Assembly (NCBI GenBank): GCA_025357755.1
Contig: JANXOP010000395.1
Span: 1-64,000 of the forward strand
Direction: 5' to 3'
DNA: 64,000 nt
Source of the DNA: Kofleriaceae bacterium
Lineage (GTDB): Bacteria; Myxococcota_A; Polyangia; Haliangiales; Haliangiaceae
A program made the position numbers and the translations under genes. Shown one piece after another: positions 1 to 7,929 of this stretch (its first letter is position 1; every line of letters starts with the position of its first letter). Below the pieces are notes generated by a model. That model had not been told where the DNA came from. It made no database searches and saw nothing but the letters and a program-made list of their open reading frames with translations.

Positions 1-141
1 GCGAGACGTGAAGCCAGCGCGTCTCGTGAGCGAAGAGATCGAGGTCACGGAGACGCGTGTTGCGACCCGACAAATCACGTCAATGACAAAGCGCATGCAG
101 CGAAGGAAATCGCCTGGTGGAGCTCTTCCCGAGTCACACAC

Positions 142-158
142 TGTCCGTTTTTCGGACA
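142..158. other. Conserved hairpin in repeat copy 1
   Basis: TGTCCG and CGGACA form a 6-bp stem around a TTTTT loop. In copy 2 the stem is kept (extended to 7 bp) while the loop differs, which suggests the stem itself was maintained. Confidence 0.5.
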
Positions 159-187
159 CTAATACTGTCGATCGCGTTCACGAGAAC

Positions 188-201
188 GCCCCACGTGGGG
201 C
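188..201. other. CACGTG-centred palindrome in repeat copy 1
   Basis: GCCCCACGTGGGGC is a perfect 14-bp palindrome. Its core is retained in copy 2 as CCCCACGTGGGG. Candidate protein-binding site; function unknown. Confidence 0.45.
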
Positions 202-975
202 GCGACCACGTCGCTTTTTCGATGGCGCGCTTTCGATCTGGTACGGCGCGTCGCCGACAGAACGATCTACAAGACGAGGGCCTGCCCCAAGCGCCTCGAA
301 CGAAGCATCGCCGCAAACATCGACGACCCGCCGCTTGTTGCGAGGCAGTGCTCCGGTCGAGCAACGGTCCGAGTGATGCCGCACCGCGCAGCACCTGCGA
401 TCGACGGACATCAACGGCCCCATGCGACATCGTGCGCCGCGGTCGGACTGCCGCCGATGATGATTGCTGGTGAGCTCGCACGCAGACGTCCTGCACTTCG
501 CGTCGCCGACAAACGTATCCAATGCCGCGCGCGAAACGCGACGAACCGAGACCGCGAACATCGACGAGCCGCCGGCTGCGAGGCCGAGCTGCGGTCGACC
601 GGCGGTCCGAGTGATGCCGCGCGGCACGTGCGATCGACGAACATCGACGGCCCCCGTGGGACATCGAGCGCCGTCGTCGCGGACTGCGGCCGATGCACAT
701 CACGTCGCCGACGAATGGATCAAAGACGCCACGCGAACACGAGCCCAGCCCATCGACGTGACGCCATCGTCGGCCGCGATGGCCGTGACCTTGCGGCCGT
801 CGATGTACGCTCGGCCTGCTCGAACCCAGTCGGCGAGGGCCTTCGAGGCATCGAGCTGCTCGGGTCGCGGGCTACGACGCACGGGGCGGATGGACTGACC
901 GGCCTTGGTTCGAGCTACGGCCGGCCACTCCGTAGATCGGTCGTCAAGCGTGGATCACAGGCCGTGCGATCCTGT

Positions 976-1551
976 TCAGGTCTTCGCGACGAGCATCATA
1001 CTCGGGCGGTTCGGCCGCTTCGTCAGTACGAGGCGCGCGTTCGAACGCAGCGCGAGCTCCGGCATCTCGGCGAACCACGCGAGCGCCAGCTCGGCGTCTT
1101 CGATCAAGCACAGCCGCTCGACCAAGATGAGGTCGCAGAGCTTGAGCAGCTTCATGTCGTGGGTCACGGCGGCGACCTCGCGCAGCACGCGGAGCGTATC
1201 GAGGCCGTGGCGAAGACCGAGCAAGGTCATCCGATACGAACGCTCGGTCCGGATCAGGCGATCGAAGACGTAGTGCCGCGCGTTCGAGAAGGCGAGCGCG
1301 ACCGCGTGGGCGAGGCGAAGCGCGACGGGCTGGCGATGGCCGATCAGCTTCTCGATGACGATCTCGACCTCGTCGGCGTGATCCGCGATCGCGAGCAGGG
1401 CGCGCGCCGGAGGCACATCCCCGAGGCGACCTGCCTCTCGGCGGGTGTGGATGCGAGCGTCGTGTTCAGCTTGTGCGAGCTCACGGCTGAGCTTATCGCG
1501 AAGCTGGATGCGAGGGTCGACGGCCATGGTCGACGACACTGCAGTGGTCAT
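976..1551 (-). CDS. Conserved-looking hypothetical protein, 191 aa
   Basis: I do not recognise the family. The product is soluble and mainly alpha-helical, with no signal peptide or membrane segment. An Arg/Leu-rich central region (YRMTLLGLRHGLDTLRVL) is followed by a Leu-rich helix and a basic C-terminus (LTKRPNRPSMMLVAKT). Codon use matches neighbouring real genes. Two starts are possible: ATG at 1551, or ATG at 1527 (MAVDPRIQ); neither has a clear Shine-Dalgarno. It reads in the same direction as the genes upstream but is 88 nt from the FHA gene. Its stop codon abuts the right end of repeat copy 1. The pattern of short helices with paired hydrophobics might suit a four-helix bundle, but that is a guess. 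Confidence 0.6.
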   Translation of the reverse strand: MTTAVSSTMAVDPRIQLRDKLSRELAQAEHDARIHTRREAGRLGDVPPARALLAIADHADEVEIVIEKLIGHRQPVALRLAHAVALAFSNARHYVFDRLIRTERSYRMTLLGLRHGLDTLRVLREVAAVTHDMKLLKLCDLILVERLCLIEDAELALAWFAEMPELALRSNARLVLTKRPNRPSMMLVAKT

Positions 1552-1639
1552 GCCGTCGCGGGCGCTCGCCGTGAGGGCTGCGCGGCCCGCGCGACGTCTC
1601 GATCGTGCGCCGCTGTCACGCCGCGCAGCGCCGCGCCAC

Positions 1640-2449
1640 CTAGCGCAGTGCGAGTCCGATGATGCCAGCGGCCGCGCAGATCGCGACCAGGATCGCGATC
1701 ACGAACACGCCCCGCCTACCGGTCGGCTTCGCTGCCAGGGAGCTCACCGTCAGTGGGGTCGCCACGGGTGTCGGTGGCGTCGCCACCTCCGCGCCAGGTG
1801 CGCCGAGATGAGCCTCGGCAGGATCGCGATAGCGCAAGGCCAGGCTGCCGAGCTCGAGCAGCATCCCGCTGCGCAACTCGAGTCCATCCGTCGCGGGCAG
1901 CACGTGACCCTCGAGCCGCGTGCCGTTCTTGGAGCCGAGGTCGACCGCGCTCGTGCCGTCCCAGCTGCGTCGGATCTCGAGGTGCCGCTTGGAGAGATCT
2001 GGATCGTCGAAGATCCACTGCGCGTCGTCACCGCGGCCGATCACGTAGATCGCGTCCGGCGGTGGCAAGTTGCGCACCGCGCCCGCGTGCGGTCCGCGCT
2101 CGACCGTGAGCGACGGCGCCGAGCTCGCGCCGAGGAGGCCGCGCACGAGCTCGCGCGCGAGGCTCTCGGTGCGTTGCGGTGGTGAAGCGAGCGAGCCTGG
2201 CGGCGCGACCGCCACGCGCACGCGATAGCCACCGATGGAGAACGTGTAGCCTTCGCCGACCACGCCCGTCTGGTCCGCGCACCGCCACGTGCCCGCAGCG
2301 GTGTCGACGATCACGTGCTCGGCGCGCGCCGCGGCCGCGGGCAAGCGGATCCGCGCCTGGGCCGCGCTGCCGATCACGAACACCGGATCGCTGACATCGA
2401 TCGCGGGCAGCGCGGGCCTGCCCTCTTCGCTCACCTCGACCCGCAGCAC
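1640..2449 (-). CDS. FHA-domain protein with C-terminal membrane anchor
   Basis: FHA domains bind phosphothreonine peptides, usually products of Hanks-type kinases. Residues about 135-207 are a canonical FHA with IGRG, SKRHLEI and DLGSKNGT, covering the phosphopeptide-binding Arg, Ser/His and Asn positions. Residues about 22-82 look like a second, degenerate FHA fold lacking the SxxH and NG signatures. A Pro/Thr-rich linker leads to one hydrophobic helix at about 247-268, so the protein is probably tail-anchored with its FHA domains in the cytoplasm. The next gene, a lytic transglycosylase, starts upstream only 5 nt away, so the two are likely cotranscribed. The family is plausible in kinase-rich myxobacteria; the partner kinase is not identified. 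Confidence 0.85.
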   Translation of the reverse strand: MLRVEVSEEGRPALPAIDVSDPVFVIGSAAQARIRLPAAAARAEHVIVDTAAGTWRCADQTGVVGEGYTFSIGGYRVRVAVAPPGSLASPPQRTESLARELVRGLLGASSAPSLTVERGPHAGAVRNLPPPDAIYVIGRGDDAQWIFDDPDLSKRHLEIRRSWDGTSAVDLGSKNGTRLEGHVLPATDGLELRSGMLLELGSLALRYRDPAEAHLGAPGAEVATPPTPVATPLTVSSLAAKPTGRRGVFVIAILVAICAAAGIIGLALR

Positions 2450-2454
2450 TTCAG

Positions 2455-3120
2455 TTACCGGGCTCGTTGTTCTTCGGCTTTGTACTTGTAGTAACGGTCG
2501 AGGACCATCTTCAAGTACTGCCGCGTGTACGCGTACGGCGGCACGGTGTAGCCGTACTTCGCGAGCGAGCCGAGGCCCGCGTGATAGCCCGCGATCGTGA
2601 GCACGAGATCGCCGTCGACGCGATTCGCGAGCCAGCGCAACAACCGCGTCCCGGTCATGATGTTCGTGCGCGGATCGAAGACGTCGCCCTGGGTACCCAT
2701 GTCGATATACACGTCGGGGTGAACCTGCATGAGGCCCTTGCAGTCCATCGACGACACGACCTTCGGATCGTAATCACTCTCCGCGCTGATCACGGCGCGG
2801 ATCAACGGCACCGGAATCTTGTAGAGCGCGGACGCTTCGAAGATGAACTGGTCGTAGCGATGAAACCGCTCCGGCGAGTTGTCATTCGAAGATACCTTGT
2901 CGCATCTCGGACAGCTGCCGCGTCGAGCGGACGCCTTCGAGCCCGAAGGCGCCGGGCTCTCGAGGACCTTCTTCCAGCTGCCGCCACGGCTCGGCTTCAT
3001 GTTCGTGAAGTGCGTGACGCCATCGGGATCCGTGAACGAGTAGATATCTGCGCGCACCTGGGACGCGAAGCCCAAGACGATCAGCGTGACGATCAGCTGA
3101 TGCAGCGACACCTGACGCAC
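2455..3120 (-). CDS. Lytic transglycosylase (SLT family) with N-terminal DUF4124-like segment
   Basis: Exported murein hydrolase expected to cleave the MurNAc-GlcNAc bond, giving 1,6-anhydro-muropeptides in the periplasm. A signal peptide (about residues 1-24, ending QVRA) precedes a DUF4124-like segment (IYSFTDPDGVTHFTN). A CPRC pair follows at 70-73. The SLT domain begins near residue 90. Catalytic Glu is E114 in SAESDYDP, followed by CKGLMQVHPDV. The usual AAYNAG motif is AGYHAGLGSLAKYG here, with His in place of Asn; PPYAYTRQYLKMV closes the fold. The length (221 aa) suits small MltC/Slt-like enzymes. It sits just upstream of the FHA protein gene and downstream of two PilT-like ATPases, so a role in making room for an envelope machine is possible but unproven. 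Confidence 0.9.
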   Translation of the reverse strand: MRQVSLHQLIVTLIVLGFASQVRADIYSFTDPDGVTHFTNMKPSRGGSWKKVLESPAPSGSKASARRGSCPRCDKVSSNDNSPERFHRYDQFIFEASALYKIPVPLIRAVISAESDYDPKVVSSMDCKGLMQVHPDVYIDMGTQGDVFDPRTNIMTGTRLLRWLANRVDGDLVLTIAGYHAGLGSLAKYGYTVPPYAYTRQYLKMVLDRYYKYKAEEQRAR

Positions 3121-3204
3121 CCGATAATTTTAGCCCACGCGCGCGGCGCGGACACCAGTTTCGATCGACTTGCCTAATTGGCAAGCCAGGCGCGTGCAGC
3201 GTGC

Positions 3205-4275
3205 TCAGGCGTGCACGGGCGCGACGTTCGGAAAGGCCTTCGCGAAGTTCTCCTTGTCGGTCGCCTTCTCCATCGCATCGCTCGCCTTGACCGTACCGGC
3301 CTTGACGAGCTTCTCGAGGCAGTAGTCCATGGTCTGCATGCCATCGGCCATGCCGGCCTGGATGAAGCTCGGAATCTGCTGGGTCTTGCCCTCGCGGATC
3401 AGCGACGCGAGCGCGAGGCTGCCGAGCAGGATCTCGTGCGCGGCGACGCGGCCGCCGCCCTCTTTAGGGAGCAGCTGCTGCGCGACCACACCGGCGAGCG
3501 AATCGGCGAGCAGGCCGCGGATCTGTGGCTGTTGCTCGGCCGGGAACGCGTTGACGTAACGATCGATGGTCGCCGACGCCGAGTTGGTGTGTACGGTCGC
3601 GTAGATCAAGATGCCGAAGCTCGCGAGCTGGAGCGCGGCCTTCATGGTCTCGGAGCCGCGTAGCTCGCCGACCAGGATCACGTCGGCGTTCTCGCGCCCG
3701 GCGGAGCGGATCGCATCGAGGAACGAGGGCACGTGCTCGCCGACCTCCTTGTGCGTGATGAGGCACTTCCGGGGCTGGTGCACGAACTCGACAGGATCCT
3801 CGATCGTGAGGATGTGACCCGATCGGGTCTTGTTGATGTGATCGATCATCGCGGCGAGCGTGGTCGATTTACCGGACCCGGTCGGCCCGGTGACCAGCAC
3901 GAGGCCGGCCTTGAGATCGGCGAGCTTGCGAATGCCGGCCGGGACCCCGAGCTCGTCGAGCCCGAGGATCTTCGTCGGAATCGCGCGAAACACCGCGCCG
4001 ACCCCGGACAGCTTCTTCAAGTAGTTCGCGCGAAACCGCGACCTGGTGCCGTGCGCGTGCGCGAAGTCGAGATCGCCCGTCTCCTCGAACTGCTTCTTCT
4101 GATGCGGATTGACGAGCGTCATCAACATCGCGTGGATCTCGGCGCTCGACAGCGGCTTGTCACCATCGGCGACGAGCTCGCCGCGCACGCGCAGCATCGG
4201 CGGATAGTTCGGCGTGAGGTGTAGATCGGAGGCGCCGCGGTCGAGCAGGCGATCGAACAAGGTCTCGATGTTCAC
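3205..4275 (-). CDS. PilT-like retraction ATPase, paralogue A (356 aa)
   Basis: Secretion-superfamily hexameric ATPase of the PilT type, cytoplasmic, expected to power depolymerisation of a type IV pilus-like filament. It has the PilT N-domain (1-100), Walker A GPTGSGKS at 130-137, Asp box (HILTIEDPVEF), Walker B (DVILVGELR, about 198-206) and the C-terminal LIREGKTQQIPS motif. The His box is altered: the usual ETGHLV segment reads SFGILI, losing the first His, while the second His (TVHT) remains. ATG overlaps the stop of the longer upstream paralogue by 4 nt, so the two should be made together and may form a mixed ring. No other pilus genes are nearby. Confidence 0.88.
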   Translation of the reverse strand: MNIETLFDRLLDRGASDLHLTPNYPPMLRVRGELVADGDKPLSSAEIHAMLMTLVNPHQKKQFEETGDLDFAHAHGTRSRFRANYLKKLSGVGAVFRAIPTKILGLDELGVPAGIRKLADLKAGLVLVTGPTGSGKSTTLAAMIDHINKTRSGHILTIEDPVEFVHQPRKCLITHKEVGEHVPSFLDAIRSAGRENADVILVGELRGSETMKAALQLASFGILIYATVHTNSASATIDRYVNAFPAEQQPQIRGLLADSLAGVVAQQLLPKEGGGRVAAHEILLGSLALASLIREGKTQQIPSFIQAGMADGMQTMDYCLEKLVKAGTVKASDAMEKATDKENFAKAFPNVAPVHA

Positions 4276-6044
4276 GCGTCACCATCCTTCTTGCCGCTGA
4301 AGAACGCGCCGAGCCGACCCTTGACGCCAGCTGCGGGCGGCGGTGCAACCGCGGGCGCCGGCCCCTTGATCTGACCCGCCATCTGATTCTTCGCCTCGGC
4401 GTACTCCATCGCGGTGTCCTGCGTGATCTTGTTCGTGCGCACGAGCTCGGCGAGCGACTCGTCGAAGCGGATCATGCCGAACGCACGACCGCGCTGCATG
4501 AGGTTGGGGAGTTGATAGAGTTTGTCGTCGCGGATCAACACGGCGAGCGGCAACACGCCGGTGACGAGCTCGATCGCCGGCACCACGCCACCCCCGATCG
4601 CGGGGATCAGCTTCTGCGCGACGACCGCGCGCAGCGCACCTGCGATCGAGGCGCGGACCTGGCTATGATCTTCTGGCGGGAACATGTCGATCAAGCGATC
4701 GAGGGTCTTGGCGGCCGAGGGCGTGCTCATCGTCGCGATCACGAGGTGACCAGTCTCGGCCGCGGTGAGTGCGATCTCGACGGTCTCGCGATCACGCAAT
4801 TCGCCGATCACGATGACATCTGGATCCTCGCGCAGCGAAGCCTTCAACGCGGCGGCGAAGCTCTTCGTATGCTTGCCGGCCTCGCGCTGCGAGACCACCG
4901 CCATCTTGCGCGGGTGCTCGATCTCGATCGGATCCTCGACGGTGAGGATGTGATGCGCGCGCGAGCTGTTGACGAGATCGACGAGCGCCGCGAGCGTCGA
5001 GGTCTTACCGTGACCGCTCGGCCCGGCGATCACCACGAAGCCTTGGTGATGCTGGACGACCTTCTGGAGCTCCTTGGGCAGGCCGAGCTCCTCGAGGGTG
5101 CGCGGCTTGTCGAACGCGAGCCGGAAGGTGCCCTTGTAGCCGACCTGGTGCCGCGAGATGTTCGCGCGCAAGCGCCCCCCACCCGGCGCATCGATCGCGA
5201 GATCGACGTAGCCGACCGCCTCCAACCGCGCCTTGTCTTCGGGGCCGAGCAGCGGCAGGAGCAGCGCTTCGGCTTGTTCGGCGGTCAGCGGCGAGGCGCC
5301 CGGTTCGACCGGCACGAGCTCGTTGTTCGTGCGAACGAGGATCAACCGATTGCCCGAGATGTGGAGGTCACTTGCCTTGGCCGCGCGAGCGAGCGCGACG
5401 TAGTGCGCGAACGTGCCCCTGGGCGCCGTGACCGGGGCCGCGCTCGAGGGAGCGACCGCGACCGGCTTGGGCGGCGGCGGTTCTAGCTCCAGCGACGGGG
5501 TGTCGTGCTCGAGCTCGAGACCGGCGAGCGGCGCATACGGCGCAGGAGGCGCTGCCGGTTTTCCGGCAGGCTTACCGAACGAGATCGCCGGTCCGGCCGG
5601 TGCCCGCAGCGACGCAGCGGGCGCCGGATCGGGCTCCAGATCAGGCACCGAATCGAGTCCCAACTCTGGTGCATCCAACTCGAGCGAGAGCTCGTGCGCG
5701 GGGACCTTCATCGGCGGCTGGTTCGTCGCCGGCCGCGGGCGCGCCGCGCCCTTCTCGAGGCGGACGACGATCTCCTGTCCTCGACGACCCGTCCGCACGC
5801 GCAAGCGGCGCTTGCCGACGTCGAGGTCGGTCGGCTCCGTCGAGCCATCGCCATGCGGGATGAGCGGACCGAGCTCGCTGCCCTCGACGAACGCCCACAA
5901 CATCGCGGTGGTCAGCGGCCGCGCCGTCAGGTTGACGTATGCGCCTTTCTGTCGCATCGCGATCGGCCGTCCGACGGCGATCACGATTTCGCTGACACCA
6001 TCTTTGTCTAGGTACGAAAGGATTTGCTCGAGCTGACTGCTCAC
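4272..6044 (-). CDS. PilT/PilU-like ATPase, paralogue B with long N-terminal extension (590 aa)
   Basis: Same superfamily as the downstream partner but over 200 residues longer. Residues 1-100 look like a degenerate extra copy of the PilT N-domain. Residues 110-210 are a Pro/Ala/acidic linker, and a normal PilT N-domain (ASDLHISGNR) begins near 215. Walker A is GPSGHGKT (about 338-345), Asp box HILTVEDPIEIEH, Walker B DVIVIGELRD. In the His box the first His is kept (ETGHLV), but the second motif reads TMSTPSA instead of TLHT, the mirror image of the change in paralogue A. The tail after residue 555 is Pro/Ala-rich and basic. The start lies 42 nt from the divergent nadB start. The architecture suggests a regulatory or structural partner, though this is inferred. 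Confidence 0.85.
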   Translation of the reverse strand: MSSQLEQILSYLDKDGVSEIVIAVGRPIAMRQKGAYVNLTARPLTTAMLWAFVEGSELGPLIPHGDGSTEPTDLDVGKRRLRVRTGRRGQEIVVRLEKGAARPRPATNQPPMKVPAHELSLELDAPELGLDSVPDLEPDPAPAASLRAPAGPAISFGKPAGKPAAPPAPYAPLAGLELEHDTPSLELEPPPPKPVAVAPSSAAPVTAPRGTFAHYVALARAAKASDLHISGNRLILVRTNNELVPVEPGASPLTAEQAEALLLPLLGPEDKARLEAVGYVDLAIDAPGGGRLRANISRHQVGYKGTFRLAFDKPRTLEELGLPKELQKVVQHHQGFVVIAGPSGHGKTSTLAALVDLVNSSRAHHILTVEDPIEIEHPRKMAVVSQREAGKHTKSFAAALKASLREDPDVIVIGELRDRETVEIALTAAETGHLVIATMSTPSAAKTLDRLIDMFPPEDHSQVRASIAGALRAVVAQKLIPAIGGGVVPAIELVTGVLPLAVLIRDDKLYQLPNLMQRGRAFGMIRFDESLAELVRTNKITQDTAMEYAEAKNQMAGQIKGPAPAVAPPPAAGVKGRLGAFFSGKKDGDA

Positions 6045-6086
6045 GTGGTCTCCATCTTACAGCGTCTAGCGGTATGGTGCGGCGGC

Positions 6087-7676
6087 ATGACCGCGCTCGA
6101 GACCGACTACCTCGTCATCGGATCTGGCATCGCTGGGTTGAACTTCGCGTTGCTGGCGGCCGCGCACGGCAAGGTCACGGTCATCACGAAGAAGAAGCCG
6201 ACCGATACGAACACCAACTGGGCCCAGGGCGGAGTCGCCGCGGTGCTCGCGAGCGACGATAGCTTCGAGACCCACATCAACGACACGCTGATCGCAGGGG
6301 ATGGGCTGTGCGACAGGGAGGTCGTCGAGCTCTGCGTCCACGATGGCCCGAACCAGGTCCAGCGCCTGCTCGACCTCGGGGTTCGGCTCGATCGCGATGC
6401 GACCGGCAACCTCGATCTCGGCAAAGAGGGCGCGCACAGCAAGCACCGCGTCGTGCACTGGGAAGACATCACCGGTCGCGAGATCCAGCGCGCGTTGCTC
6501 TCGGCCGTCGAGTCGCACCCGAACATCACGATCCTCGAGGAGCACATCGGCGTCGATCTGTTGTCGATGGCGAAGTACGGCGGCGATCCGGCGTGCTTCG
6601 GCGCGTACGTCCTCGATCGCACGACCGGCGAAGTCAAGACGATCACCGCGCGGGCGACCGTGCTCGCGAGCGGCGGCACCGGCAAGGTCTACATCTACAC
6701 CTCGAACCCGGACGTCGCGACCGGCGACGGTATCGCGATGGCCTACCGGCTCGGCGCGACCTGCGGTGATCTCGAGTTCACGCAGTTCCACCCGACGGTC
6801 CTCTACCACCCGCACGCCGGCACGTTCCTGATCTCGGAGGCACTGCGCGGTGAAGGCGGCGTGCTGCGGCTCGGCAACGGCGAGTCGTTCATGGAGAAGT
6901 ACGATCCGCGCGGGTCGCTCGCCTCGCGCGATATCGTCGCGCGCGCGATCGATAACGAGCTCAAGAAGTCCGGCGCCGATTCGGTGTTTCTCGACATGAC
7001 CGCGCTCGACCCGGAGTTCACCAAGCACCGGTTTCCGAACATCTACGAGCACTGCATGGCGCTCGGGATCGACATGACCAAGCAAGGTATTCCGGTGGTG
7101 CCCGCCGCGCACTATCAGTGCGGCGGCATCAAGACCGACGTCGACGGCGCGACCACGATCAAGGGCCTCTACGCGATCGGCGAGTGCGCGATGACCGGGC
7201 TCCACGGCGCGAACCGGCTCGCCTCGAACTCGCTACTCGAGGGCATGGTGTTCTCCCACCGCGCCGCCGCCGCCGTGCGCGAGATCGAGCGCCATGCGCC
7301 TTCGCAGATCCAACCGTGGTCGAGCGGCAACGCGACCGATTCGAATGACGCGATCGTCGTGGCGCTCAACTGGGAAGAAGTTCGCCGCTTCATGTGGTCG
7401 TACGTTGGCATCGTCCGGTCGAACAAGCGGCTCGAGCGGGCGCGCCATCGTATCGAGACGATCCGCGACGAGATTCGCGAGTACTACGTCGACTTCAAGA
7501 TCACGAGCGATCTGATCGAGCTCCGCAACCTCGCCTTGGTCGCGCACCTCATGATCGAGTGTGCCCGCCGGCGCAAGGAATCGCGCGGCATTCACTTCTC
7601 GCTCGATTACCCCGAGAAGCTGCCCGAAGCCCGTCACACCGAAATTCAGCTGACCGACGGCCCACGCAGCCTCTGA
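6087..7676 (+). CDS. nadB: L-aspartate oxidase
   Basis: FAD enzyme of the first step of de novo NAD synthesis, oxidising L-aspartate to iminoaspartate, which quinolinate synthase (NadA) then uses. The dinucleotide fold starts at once (DYLVIGSGIAGLNFALLAA), followed by NWAQGGVAAVL, HSKHRVVHWED, GGTGKVY and the FAD/substrate-site signature HGANRLASNSLLEGMVFS. A C-terminal helical domain contains NKRLERARHRI. About 529 aa, the normal family size. I chose ATG at 6087 because the upstream in-frame extension (from 6024) is not NadB-like and overlaps the divergent pilT-like gene. nadA and nadC are not in the window. A strong terminator lies about 200 nt downstream. Confidence 0.96.
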   Translation: MTALETDYLVIGSGIAGLNFALLAAAHGKVTVITKKKPTDTNTNWAQGGVAAVLASDDSFETHINDTLIAGDGLCDREVVELCVHDGPNQVQRLLDLGVRLDRDATGNLDLGKEGAHSKHRVVHWEDITGREIQRALLSAVESHPNITILEEHIGVDLLSMAKYGGDPACFGAYVLDRTTGEVKTITARATVLASGGTGKVYIYTSNPDVATGDGIAMAYRLGATCGDLEFTQFHPTVLYHPHAGTFLISEALRGEGGVLRLGNGESFMEKYDPRGSLASRDIVARAIDNELKKSGADSVFLDMTALDPEFTKHRFPNIYEHCMALGIDMTKQGIPVVPAAHYQCGGIKTDVDGATTIKGLYAIGECAMTGLHGANRLASNSLLEGMVFSHRAAAAVREIERHAPSQIQPWSSGNATDSNDAIVVALNWEEVRRFMWSYVGIVRSNKRLERARHRIETIRDEIREYYVDFKITSDLIELRNLALVAHLMIECARRRKESRGIHFSLDYPEKLPEARHTEIQLTDGPRSL

Positions 7677-7692
7677 GCGGTCTCGACCTCGC

Positions 7693-7826
7693 GGTGAGGT
7701 AGGCAAGACACCCCGGCGTGTGAACGCGGGTTGACTGTGGTGTCGTTAGCGACGGCGCTGCGCCTACTTACGGCCCTGCCTTCCTGGTTACGAGCTGGCA
7801 TCGCAGTCGCAATACCGATCCTCACC
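7693..7826 (+). ncRNA. Possible structured RNA in the nadB 3' region
   Basis: Between the nadB stop and a strong terminator, about 200 nt contain nested pairings. GGTGAGG (7693-7699) can pair with CCTCACC (7820-7826). Inside, GACACC pairs with GGTGTC around a GC-rich hairpin, and GCGAC pairs with GTCGC around a GGCGCTGCGCC hairpin. No match to tRNA, RNase P, tmRNA or SRP RNA landmarks was seen, and a 6S-like identity could not be shown. It may be a small RNA, a leader of the lipoprotein gene, or ordinary 3' UTR. Confidence 0.25.
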
Positions 7827-7872
7827 AACCTCTAGCTGCCGGATCTTGACGGACGGCCACGCAGCTCGGGGG

Positions 7873-7910
7873 GCCACCGAAGCATTCCGCTTCGGTGGCT
7901 TTATTTTTTC
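7873..7910 (+). terminator. Strong rho-independent terminator
   Basis: GCCACCGAAGC (7873-7883) and GCTTCGGTGGC (7889-7899) form a perfect 11-bp stem with loop ATTCC. The tract TTTATTTTTTC follows. It ends transcription from nadB or from a separate small RNA, 20 nt before the next gene. Confidence 0.92.
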
Positions 7911-7929
7911 GGCACGTTATTGTCAACGC

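Larger units (their letters stand above)
1..974. repeat. Dispersed ~1 kb non-coding repeat, copy 1 (cut by window edge)
   Basis: This stretch has no credible gene. It aligns collinearly, in the same orientation and at roughly 80-85% identity by eye, with 24289-25397. Inside it are two tandem units of about 241 bp (starting near 317 and 558), each opening with ACATCGACGA and sharing a core reading CGGTCCGAGTGATGCCG. A short hairpin and a CACGTG palindrome lie in the left third. Open frames on both strands shift between the two copies, so I treat the element as non-coding or pseudogenic. Near 775-815 the minus strand reads IDGRKVTAIA, which is also kept in copy 2 and may be the residue of a decayed protein. 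The right end stops one base before the stop codon of the next gene. Confidence 0.75.

Noticed and set aside
7693-7826. 6S RNA identity for the structured segment after nadB
   Set aside because: Expected long irregular hairpin with central bubble could not be built by hand; kept only as an unnamed low-confidence RNA.
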